Translations under genes and position numbers: made by a program
Notes under the pieces: generated by a model
What the model was told of the DNA's origin: nothing
Seen by the model: only the letters and a program-made list of their open reading frames with translations
The model's database searches: none
DNA from: CAZIWW01 sp964543275
Lineage (GTDB): Bacteria; Patescibacteriota; Minisyncoccia; Moranbacterales; UBA11712
Reading direction: 5' to 3'
DNA length: 6,292 bases
NCBI GenBank assembly: GCA_964543275.1
Contig: CAZIWW010000037.1
Coordinates: forward strand, 1 to 6,292
Shown here: one piece after another, positions 1-4,950 of the stretch
Numbering within the stretch: the stretch's first letter is position 1
How the letters are laid out: every line of letters starts with the position of its first letter

Positions 1-396
1 GAGGAAGAAGTTAATGAAGAGATTGAACGGCCAGCAAAGGAAGAGCCCAAAGCGGAGGCTGAAAAAGTTGCCGAAGCCGAAAAACCGATCAGTCAGGAAA
101 CAGAGAAATTATTTATTGAGACAGCCGTAAAAGGCGACGGGAGCACTAAGCTAGCCAGAAGAGCCCTAGCCAACTACTTGGAGAAAAATCCTGATTCTTC
201 CTTAAGTGCCGAGCATAAGATATACATCGAAGATTATATGCGTCGGCAGGTCAAGGATGGCCGTCTGAAAATCGGAGAATCGAGAGAATTCAGCAAAGAT
301 ATGATTAGCGAGGCTATCGAAAAGTCTAAGAGCTTAACCGAGAGCCAGCTTAAGAACCTTGAGAAATATTCTCAAAGGGTTCCCGAACTTAAATAG
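1..396 (+). CDS. C-terminal part of an acidic protein of unknown function (5' end outside window)
   Basis: An open frame runs from the first base of the window to a TAG stop and gives 131 residues, so the true start lies upstream; the TTG at 178 is only an internal in-frame codon. The first 40 or so residues are very rich in Glu, Ala, Lys and Pro (EEPKAEAEKVAEAEK), which looks like a flexible acidic linker. After it comes a compact helical-looking domain containing GDGSTKLARRALANYL, then EHKIYIEDYMRRQV, then two Lys/Glu-rich helices. The GDGSTKLARRAL stretch faintly recalls LysM-type 'GDs.t.LArra' motifs, and I have an impression that similar tails occur on Patescibacteria surface proteins, but neither is proven. 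It is followed by a strong terminator about 100 bases downstream, so it ends its transcription unit. Function unknown. Confidence 0.8.
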   Translation, partial: EEEVNEEIERPAKEEPKAEAEKVAEAEKPISQETEKLFIETAVKGDGSTKLARRALANYLEKNPDSSLSAEHKIYIEDYMRRQVKDGRLKIGESREFSKDMISEAIEKSKSLTESQLKNLEKYSQRVPELK

Positions 397-493
397 AATT
401 TGTTTAAAACTAAAATATAATTTGTTCTTTTCACCTGAAGCTTTTAACAATATTTCAAGGCAAATAGAATTTAAGAGTGAAGGTTTTAGTATT

Positions 494-526
494 AACCAAA
501 AATCCCGCAAGGCGGGATTTTTGGTT
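494..526 (+). terminator. Intrinsic terminator after the acidic protein gene
   Basis: A perfect 15-bp stem (AACCAAAAATCCCGC paired with GCGGGATTTTTGGTT) with a 3-base AAG loop. The GC-rich core CCCGC/GCGGG is followed by a TTTTT tract, and the complementary A-run gives a T-tract on the other strand too, so it could stop transcription in both directions. It separates the gene ending at 396 from the PEGA gene starting at 651. Confidence 0.9.
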
Positions 527-591
527 TTGGATTTGGCTATGATTCGCGCAGCGAAACGATTAAGTCGCTTAAATCAGTAATAGACAAAAGA

Positions 592-623
592 AACTTCTTG
601 TTTTATATTACCTTCAGGAAGTT
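592..623 (+). repeat. Hairpin in the upstream region of the PEGA gene
   Basis: AACTTCTTG (592-600) can pair with CAGGAAGTT (615-623), giving 9 bp including one G-U pair and a 14-base AT-rich loop. It lies 28 bases before the ATG at 651. No convincing -35/-10 pair or Shine-Dalgarno sequence is visible between it and the start codon. The rest of 397-650 apart from the terminator is AT-rich with no gene. The hairpin may be chance or part of an upstream control region. Confidence 0.25.
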
Positions 624-650
624 GATATATTAACTGTTATCATTTATTCA

Positions 651-2111
651 ATGAGTAAAATATACCGACGTTTTCTTTTTTGGGGATTTCTTTTATTATT
701 CCTGATTGCCGCACCGACCGCAATTTTATATTCTTACGGATATCGTTTTGACAGGTACCGCGGTATTTTTGTGCACAGCGGATCCGTTACTGTTAAGTCA
801 ACCCCAACCCAAGTTGATATTTTTTTAAATGGAAAGATTCAGAAAAAGAAAAATCTTAACATAATAAATAACTCTCTAACAATTAACGGGTTGAGGCCCG
901 GCACCTACTCTTTGCGTCTTAGTGCTGACGGGCGCTGGGATTGGGAAAAAACAATTGCTGTTCACAGTGGCATTTCCACTGAATTCTGGAATGTCTTTCT
1001 GGCGCAAAAAAATCCAAAAGTGGAGAAGTTGGAAACAGGAAGAGTCGAAAGATATTTTCTTTCTCCGTTCGGCAAGAAAGTTGTTTTTACGCAGGTGACC
1101 GACAATCAATTCGAGCTTTGGACGGTGGATATTGAAGAAGGCAAGCCAGCTCAAATATTCTCCGGCGATAATTTGATTTTCCCCGAAGACGATTTAGAGA
1201 ATATAGAATGGAATTTCGAAGAAGAATTAATCATTGTCCCGCTAATAAAAGACGGTCGAAAGGATTATTTAATATTAGAAATAGACAATCCGGACGGAGC
1301 GTTTTTTGCTTCGGAGATTCTGCCGAGTAAGAAACTCAATCGCGCTCGTTGGAGCCCCAAAGAGAAAGAAGTCTTTTATCTCTTGGCTGAACAGGAATCG
1401 GGGAATAGAAACGAGCTGTATAAGGTAGATTTAAGATCAAGACTGGCTAAGGTGATTTTGGACGACGTTGTGACTTATGATCTGTCGTCTAATTCCATTT
1501 ATATTCTAAGAGGCAATAAAATTATTTACGAGACTGATCTGAACGGAGAAGGTAACATACAGACAGTTTTTTCTCCACTTACATTATCCGAAATAGATAC
1601 TAACTCTCGGTTAATTGTTTATGATGCGGATCGGCAAGCTCTCATAACTCAAGATGGAGAATTATTTATTCATAATAGGGGAAAAGAAGACACGATTAAA
1701 AAATTATCCGATAATGTTAATAGCGTCCAGTTTTCCGATGATGGAAAAAAGCTTTTATTTTGGAATGATTATGAAATAAGCGTGGTGTTTTTGCGGGAAT
1801 GGAAAGTTCAGCCACAGCGCGAAGAAAACGAGGTCCAGCAGATAATTCGTCTTTCTTCGCCGATTGAAAACGCGCTTTGGTATGAAGATTACGAGCATAT
1901 ATTTTTTGCTACTCAAGGGATTATTAAACTCATAGAGCTTGATCCGCGCGACGGTCGATTGTGTTTTGATGTTTACAGAACCAATCTTGATCACTTTCGC
2001 GGCTCCTACGATTTATTAAATGGAGTTTATTATTTCATTGACGAAGTCAATGGTCAGAGAAATCTGTTCTACTTAAAAATTCCGGAGGAGAAAGGATTTT
2101 TTGGAAGATAG
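651..2111 (+). CDS. Membrane-anchored PEGA domain protein with a C-terminal beta-propeller-like region
   Basis: The 486-residue product starts with a short basic stretch (MSKIYRR) and one hydrophobic segment at about residues 8-29, which fits a single N-terminal membrane anchor with the rest outside the cytoplasm. Residues about 43-118 form a PEGA-type domain: VTVKSTPTQVDIFLNG, then LRPGTYSLRLSADGRWDW, a pattern known from surface and S-layer-associated proteins. The remainder contains repeated TolB/WD-like blades, seen as LSPFGKKVVFTQ (137-148), RWSPKEKEVFYLL (233-245) and FSDDGKKLLFWND (361-373), each followed by a strand ending in a 'lw.vd' or 'ly.vd' motif. This suggests an extracytoplasmic binding or scaffold role; the ligand is unknown. 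The ATG at 651 is the only sensible start because the anchor follows directly, but no Shine-Dalgarno sequence precedes it, so leaderless or weakly led translation is possible. It ends in TAG. Family assignment is confident, biological role is not. Confidence 0.9.
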   Translation: MSKIYRRFLFWGFLLLFLIAAPTAILYSYGYRFDRYRGIFVHSGSVTVKSTPTQVDIFLNGKIQKKKNLNIINNSLTINGLRPGTYSLRLSADGRWDWEKTIAVHSGISTEFWNVFLAQKNPKVEKLETGRVERYFLSPFGKKVVFTQVTDNQFELWTVDIEEGKPAQIFSGDNLIFPEDDLENIEWNFEEELIIVPLIKDGRKDYLILEIDNPDGAFFASEILPSKKLNRARWSPKEKEVFYLLAEQESGNRNELYKVDLRSRLAKVILDDVVTYDLSSNSIYILRGNKIIYETDLNGEGNIQTVFSPLTLSEIDTNSRLIVYDADRQALITQDGELFIHNRGKEDTIKKLSDNVNSVQFSDDGKKLLFWNDYEISVVFLREWKVQPQREENEVQQIIRLSSPIENALWYEDYEHIFFATQGIIKLIELDPRDGRLCFDVYRTNLDHFRGSYDLLNGVYYFIDEVNGQRNLFYLKIPEEKGFFGR

Positions 2112-2163
2112 GGAAAAACTAAAAGTTTGAAGTTACGGCAAGCCGTCAGATTTTCAATTGAGA

Positions 2164-2216
2164 GCAGTTTTTGAAATTATTGAATTTAAAATTTATTCAA
2201 AATTCGAAAAACTTGC
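2164..2216. repeat. AT-rich imperfect inverted repeat downstream of the PEGA gene
   Basis: A 53-base imperfect hairpin. From the outside in, GC, AG and TTTTT pair with AAAAA, CT and GC. After a 2x2 internal loop, AATT pairs with AATT and TTGAAT (2180-2185) pairs with ATTCAA (2195-2200) around a 9-base loop. It lies 52 bases after the PEGA stop and immediately before the DnaA-box-like site. There is no T-tract behind it on either strand, so it is not a standard terminator, although it may protect or process the 3' end of the upstream mRNA. Confidence 0.4.
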
Positions 2217-2217
2217 C

Positions 2218-2226
2218 TGTGGATAA
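2218..2226 (-). promoter_or_regulatory. Single DnaA-box-like site
   Basis: TGTGGATAA on this strand reads TTATCCACA on the other, an exact match to the 9-bp consensus DnaA box. It sits 10 bases upstream of the -35 hexamer of the polylysine gene promoter in an AT-rich stretch. Only one copy was noticed nearby, so replication initiation here is unsupported; DnaA-linked control of the adjacent promoter, or coincidence, are the alternatives. Confidence 0.35.
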
Positions 2227-2236
2227 CTTTCTTGTG

Positions 2237-2264
2237 TTGCGTTTAAAAAATAATTAGTTATAAT
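2237..2264 (+). promoter_or_regulatory. Sigma-70-type promoter for the polylysine gene
   Basis: A consensus -10 TATAAT (2259-2264) lies 16 bases after TTGCGT (2237-2242), a partial -35. The expected transcript start is near 2271, giving a leader of about 130 bases before the ATG at 2401. The octamer AATTAGTT occurs twice around the -10 (2252-2259 and 2267-2274). This is the only good promoter match in the 289-base gap after the PEGA gene. Confidence 0.6.
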
Positions 2265-2328
2265 TAAATTAGTTCCAGAAAATTTTTCACTGAAAAAGTT
2301 TTTAGAAAAAAGTAATAAAAATTAATTT

Positions 2329-2372
2329 CGCTGAATTCTTGAAGTAAATTTACTTTATAAGACTGTTCAGCG
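2329..2372 (+). promoter_or_regulatory. Structured 5' leader element of the polylysine gene
   Basis: A 44-base fold in the predicted leader. The outer stem is CGCTGAA (2329-2335) with TTCAGCG (2366-2372), a perfect 7 bp. Inside are TCTT with AAGA, then AAGTA with TACTT, closing on an AATT loop. The inner part belongs to a perfect 14-bp DNA palindrome, AAGTAAATTTACTT (2342-2355). The fold ends 10 bases before the Shine-Dalgarno sequence, so it could tune access of the ribosome or stabilise the RNA. It does not match any riboswitch class that I recognise. Confidence 0.45.
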
Positions 2373-2382
2373 GAGTAAATTG

Positions 2383-2393
2383 AAGGGAGGTGA
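2383..2393 (+). promoter_or_regulatory. Very strong ribosome binding site for the 14-codon gene
   Basis: AAGGGAGGTGA is an almost complete match to the anti-Shine-Dalgarno sequence, with 7 bases between it and the ATG at 2401. It is the strongest such site in the window; the PEGA, prfA and prmC genes have weak or no visible site. It is the main reason to believe the tiny downstream frame is translated. Confidence 0.85.
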
Positions 2394-2400
2394 AAACAAA

Positions 2401-2445
2401 ATGGCAAAGAAAAAAAAGAAGAAGAAGAAAAAGAAAAAGAAATAG
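2401..2445 (+). CDS. 14-residue polylysine peptide (Met-Ala-Lys12)
   Basis: An ATG, a GCA alanine codon, twelve lysine codons (mixed AAA and AAG) and a TAG stop. It is far shorter than normal gene-calling limits, but it has the hallmarks of a real, highly expressed gene: a consensus -10 promoter, a folded leader, a near-perfect Shine-Dalgarno sequence at ideal spacing, a Met-Ala start and a dedicated terminator 26 bases after the stop. The product would be about as positively charged as a peptide can be and should bind nucleic acid, ribosomal RNA or acidic cell-surface polymer; this is inference from charge only. The alternating AAA/AAG use argues for selection at the protein level rather than a simple A-tract. 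Alternatives are a leader peptide whose translation through lysine codons regulates something, or an RNA whose function does not depend on the peptide. Function unknown. Confidence 0.7.
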   Translation: MAKKKKKKKKKKKK

Positions 2446-2470
2446 TGGTTAGATTTCTTTTTGGAATAAG

Positions 2471-2508
2471 AAAAGCTCCGGTTGTATAACTTGGAGCTTT
2501 TCGTTTTT
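2471..2508 (+). terminator. Intrinsic terminator of the polylysine unit
   Basis: AAAAGCTCC (2471-2479) pairs with GGAGCTTTT (2493-2501). Above it GGTT pairs with AACT (one G-U, one bulged T) around a GTAT loop, and a TTTTT run (2504-2508) follows. The matching A-run on the left allows some activity on the other strand too, where it would face the convergent prmC transcript. Confidence 0.85.
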
Positions 2509-2546
2509 AATTGTAGAAGCCTGTTTCAAAATGCCGTAGACGCAAA

Positions 2547-2586
2547 TTGCATCATAAATATTGCGATCGCAATAAATATGCAGCAA
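2547..2586. repeat. 40-bp imperfect palindrome centred on GCGATCGC
   Basis: The core TATTGCGATCGCAATA (2559-2574) is a perfect 16-bp palindrome. Symmetry continues outward with CATA/TATG and TTGC/GCAA, interrupted only by two 2-bp mismatched steps, so 16 of 20 pairs match. There is no loop and no T-tract, so it reads better as a DNA site for a dimeric protein than as a terminator. It lies in the gene-free stretch between two convergent units (2446-2713). Confidence 0.6.
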
Positions 2587-2628
2587 AATATACAGCAATT
2601 AGATTGTTGCTTGGATTGTTGCGTGTAG
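2581..2628. repeat. Four 12-bp spaced repeats next to the palindrome
   Basis: The stretch divides into four 12-base units: two starting CAGCAA (2581, 2593) and two starting TGTTGC (2605, 2617). The last pair forms a tandem GATTGTTGCTTG / GATTGTTGCGTG (2602-2625) with one mismatch. CAGCAA and TTGTTG are nearly complementary, so the array also has weak mirror symmetry. The first unit overlaps the right arm of the palindrome. The array is short, and may be a protein-binding cluster or chance. Confidence 0.4.
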
Positions 2629-2713
2629 GCGAATTTCTTTAATGTTTTTATTAAGGTAGCAGGATAAGCGGTTTTTTAGTTGTTTTATGCTATTTCGCTT
2701 GTTTTAAGTTTTG

Positions 2714-3754
2714 CTACAATTCTAGCTTGGCGCTGACTACTCGCCATTTACCAGTTAAATCTTTTTTAAAAGCAGTTTTTGCTTGCGGTAAACGCTCTTT
2801 TATAATTTTCGAAATAGGTTTCCTTTGTTCCGGACTGATTTCTAGGAAAACAGTGATTGGCAATTCGTAATTGGTAATTTGGATAAATGTTTCTATTTGC
2901 TTTATAAGTTTTCTGTAATAATTAAGTCCTTTAGAGGAGCTGATTAGCGCTTCTCTGGGTTCGTGATCTTTAATGTCTTTCGAACATTTTTCATAAAGGC
3001 TGCGGGATAAATAGGGCAGGTTGGCGACGATGATAATATGTTTATGTTTTTTAGATTTTTTTTGTTTGCCTCTCTTTGCGTAAAACCGCGAATATAGACT
3101 CGTTGAGTGAATGCCGCTTTTTCTACTCACGGGAATTTTACTCGCTCCGTCGTCAAAGTTATGGAGCGTCGGCGACACGCGAAGAAATGAATGAATGCTT
3201 TGAGTGTCAGCTTCGGGAGCTTCATAAATGAAATCTAGAAGGTTCGATTTAATAAATTTTATTTTTTTAATTACACGGTGAGACTTGGCGTTTCTTCTTG
3301 CGACTTTAAGAGCGCTTGGAGAAATATCCGTTCCAAGGAATTCAATTTTTTTTGAAATATTGCGCCGGAGATTTCTAGCGATTGAAATAATAATGTTTCC
3401 GGAACCGGTGCCAACATCGATAATTTTTGTATCCGGTATTTTGTGTTCAGCATTTTGTACGTGGGCTAGGACCTCGTCAACTAAAAGCTCGGTTTCGGGA
3501 CGGGGAATTAGAACATTTTTATTCACATAAAAATCAAACCCGTAAAATTCTTTGCGGCATATTAGGTAAGCGATTGGCTCGCCTTTGACTCGGCGGACAG
3601 CAAGAGATTTAAATTTTCTTAGCTGAAGCGGGGTTAATTTTTTTTCGGGGTGAGCGAAAAGATATTCTTTTGGTTTTTTGATGGCGTAAGACAAAATAAT
3701 CTCCGCGTCTAGGGGAGATAGCTTTATGTCTTTGAGAGTTTGGTCAATAATCAT
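2714..3754 (-). CDS. prmC: Release factor glutamine methyltransferase PrmC (HemK), with an in-frame insert
   Basis: PrmC transfers a methyl group from S-adenosylmethionine to the Gln side chain of the GGQ motif of class I release factors in the cytoplasm. From the ATG at 3754 the product is 346 residues, against about 277 in E. coli. The order is typical: a helical N-terminal domain, RVKGEPIAYLI and IPRPETE (83-89), the SAM loop VGTGSG (114-119), TDIS (142-145), the catalytic motif as NLPY (245-248) and HEPREAL (264-270). The usual NPPY has Leu for the first Pro. The extra length lies just before NLPY, where residues about 189-231 are foreign-looking. The stretch TNYELPIT near residue 295 also appears to derive from AT-rich repeat DNA. 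An in-frame TTG at 3772 would add six residues; ATG is preferred because it begins the conserved region, but neither start has a clear Shine-Dalgarno site. It lies 66 bases downstream of prfA, whose product is its substrate, so an operon is very likely. Confidence 0.92.
   Translation of the reverse strand: MIIDQTLKDIKLSPLDAEIILSYAIKKPKEYLFAHPEKKLTPLQLRKFKSLAVRRVKGEPIAYLICRKEFYGFDFYVNKNVLIPRPETELLVDEVLAHVQNAEHKIPDTKIIDVGTGSGNIIISIARNLRRNISKKIEFLGTDISPSALKVARRNAKSHRVIKKIKFIKSNLLDFIYEAPEADTQSIHSFLRVSPTLHNFDDGASKIPVSRKSGIHSTSLYSRFYAKRGKQKKSKKHKHIIIVANLPYLSRSLYEKCSKDIKDHEPREALISSSKGLNYYRKLIKQIETFIQITNYELPITVFLEISPEQRKPISKIIKERLPQAKTAFKKDLTGKWRVVSAKLEL
3073..3185 (-). mobile_element. Candidate palindromic element inserted in frame within prmC
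   Basis: About 113 bp coding for the extra, serine- and lysine-rich loop of PrmC. By my count 3071-3180 is 54 G+C of 110 (49%), against 35% for 3001-3060 and 30% for 3241-3300. The ends form an imperfect inverted repeat: TCTTTGCGTAAAACCG (3073-3088) against CGGCGACACGCGAAGA (3170-3185), 11 of 16 positions matching. Inside, GAGTGAATGCCG (3105-3116) can pair with CGGGAATTTTACTC (3130-3143), and CGCTCC (3143-3148) pairs with GGAGCG (3163-3168). This nested symmetry resembles the palindromic elements known to sit inside protein genes of Rickettsia. The boundaries are estimates, no target duplication was seen, and no second copy is in the window. Confidence 0.4.
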
Positions 3755-3762
3755 ATCTGGAA

Positions 3763-3882
3763 TAAAATCCAAATTCTAAAGCTCAAATGACAAATCAAGC
3801 TCGAAATCCAAATGATTAAATTATCTCTTCGGATTTTTAAAATTTGAAATTGATTTGGAATTTGGATTTTGAAATTTGACAT
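3763..3882. repeat. Degenerate AT-rich filler repeat (AAATTCCAAAT type) between and into prfA and prmC
   Basis: Variants of TTTGGAATTTGGATTTTGAA and AAATCCAAAT recur across the prfA-prmC junction: AATCCAAATTCTAAAG (3767-3782), GAAATCCAAATGATT (3803-3817) and a dense run at 3835-3882. The run codes for the last 20 or so residues of RF1 (FQNPNSKSISNFKNPK), which lie beyond the normal end of the family. This kind of low-complexity filler looks like replication-slippage or short-repeat DNA that has grown into the 3' end of the gene. Confidence 0.55.
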
Positions 3883-4942
3883 TTAAGCCCGCTCTTCTTC
3901 TCACGTCTTCTTCAGACAATTTATCAATAATCACATTAAGATTTCCATTCAAGATGTTTTCAATGTTGCTCCAGCTTTCTTTGATGCGATGATCGGTGAT
4001 GCGGTCTTGCGGAAAATTGTATGTCCTGATTTTTTCACTGCGGTCTCCCGTTCCGATCTGACTGCGTCGGGTTTCGCCCAGCTCTTTATTTCTCTTTTCT
4101 TCCTGTTTGGCTAGAAGCCTTGACCGCAAAACCTTTAATGCCTTTTCTTTATTTTTTAGCTGTGACTTTTCGTCCTGGCAGGTAACTATAACTCCGGTTG
4201 GAAGGTGAGTAATCCTCACAGCGCTGGAAGTAGTGTTAACGCTCTGTCCGCCGGGACCGGAGGAGCGAAAAGTGTCAATCCGCAAATCGTTAGGATTGAT
4301 TTCAATGTCTGCTTCTTTTGCCTCTGGCAAGACGGCCACAGTAGCAGTGGAGGTGTGAATGCGGCCGGACTTTTCGGTTTCTGGAATTCTCTGGACGCGG
4401 TGAACTCCGGACTCATACTTCATTTTTCCAAAAATATTCTTGCCTTCTATGTTTACTATAACTTCTTTAAATCCTCCGATTGACGTCGGACTAGAGTTAA
4501 GGATAGTGGCCCGCCAGCCGTTTTTCTCAGCGTATTTTAAGTACATCCGCAATAAACTGGAGACAAAAAGCGCTGATTCGTCCCCTCCGGCCCCGGCGCG
4601 AATTTCCAAAATAATGTTTTTATTGTCGTTCGGATCTTTGGGAATAAGCAAAACTTCAAGTTCTTTTTCAAGCTCTCCTTTTTTCTTGGATAATTTTGTG
4701 TTTTCTTCCATAGCCATAGTTTTCAACTCTTCGTCTTGGTCCGAGTTTATAATTTCAGCGTTCTCCCGCATTTCTTTTTCAATTTTTTCCAACTCTTCAG
4801 CTTTTCGTGTTACTTCTTCTAATTCGGATAGCCGTTTTCCCAACTGACTGGCTTTTTTCCCGTTAGAAACTACTTCGGGCTTTTCCAGCTCGGCTTTCAA
4901 TTGAGCGTATTCTTTTTTAATCTCTTTAATTTGGCTTTTCAT
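3821..4942 (-). CDS. prfA: Peptide chain release factor 1 (RF1)
   Basis: RF1 recognises UAA and UAG in the ribosomal A site and triggers release of the finished protein. The product is 373 residues (about 360 is usual). Residues 1-100 form the charged helical domain 1, then LEIRAGAGGDESALF (112-126). The stop-codon recognition loop is RVQRIPETEKSGRIHTS (182-198), in which PET (187-189) corresponds to the P-x-T motif of RF1 rather than the SPF of RF2. The catalytic loop is SSGPGGQSVNTTSSAVRITH (227-246) with GGQ at 231-233; Ser follows where E. coli has His. Domain 3 continues with RTYNFPQDRITDHRI. The last 20 or so residues come from AT-rich repeat DNA and are probably a dispensable tail. The ATG at 4942 is 8 bases after the recombinase remnant's stop, with no clear Shine-Dalgarno site. 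PrmC, encoded next, should methylate Gln233. Confidence 0.97.
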   Translation of the reverse strand: MKSQIKEIKKEYAQLKAELEKPEVVSNGKKASQLGKRLSELEEVTRKAEELEKIEKEMRENAEIINSDQDEELKTMAMEENTKLSKKKGELEKELEVLLIPKDPNDNKNIILEIRAGAGGDESALFVSSLLRMYLKYAEKNGWRATILNSSPTSIGGFKEVIVNIEGKNIFGKMKYESGVHRVQRIPETEKSGRIHTSTATVAVLPEAKEADIEINPNDLRIDTFRSSGPGGQSVNTTSSAVRITHLPTGVIVTCQDEKSQLKNKEKALKVLRSRLLAKQEEKRNKELGETRRSQIGTGDRSEKIRTYNFPQDRITDHRIKESWSNIENILNGNLNVIIDKLSEEDVRRRAGLNVKFQNPNSKSISNFKNPKR

Positions 4943-4950
4943 GCAAATCT

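Noticed and set aside
359..580. Open frame of 73 codons on the plus strand
   Set aside because: It overlaps the end of the real upstream gene, runs straight through the perfect terminator hairpin and has no ribosome binding site.
2161..2630. Chromosomal origin of replication
   Set aside because: Only one DnaA box was found, no dnaA, dnaN, rpmH or gyr genes are nearby, and the genes converge on the region instead of diverging.
3755..3772. TTG start of prmC at 3772
   Set aside because: It would add six residues coded by AT-rich filler DNA, with no ribosome binding site; the ATG at 3754 begins the conserved part. Not fully excluded.
4205..4847. Plus-strand open frames opposite prfA
   Set aside because: They are antisense shadows of a clearly conserved gene, with no ribosome binding sites and no recognisable protein features.
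3821..4942. RF2 (prfB) rather than RF1
   Set aside because: The recognition loop has PET in the P-x-T position rather than SPF, and no in-frame UGA shift site is present near the start.
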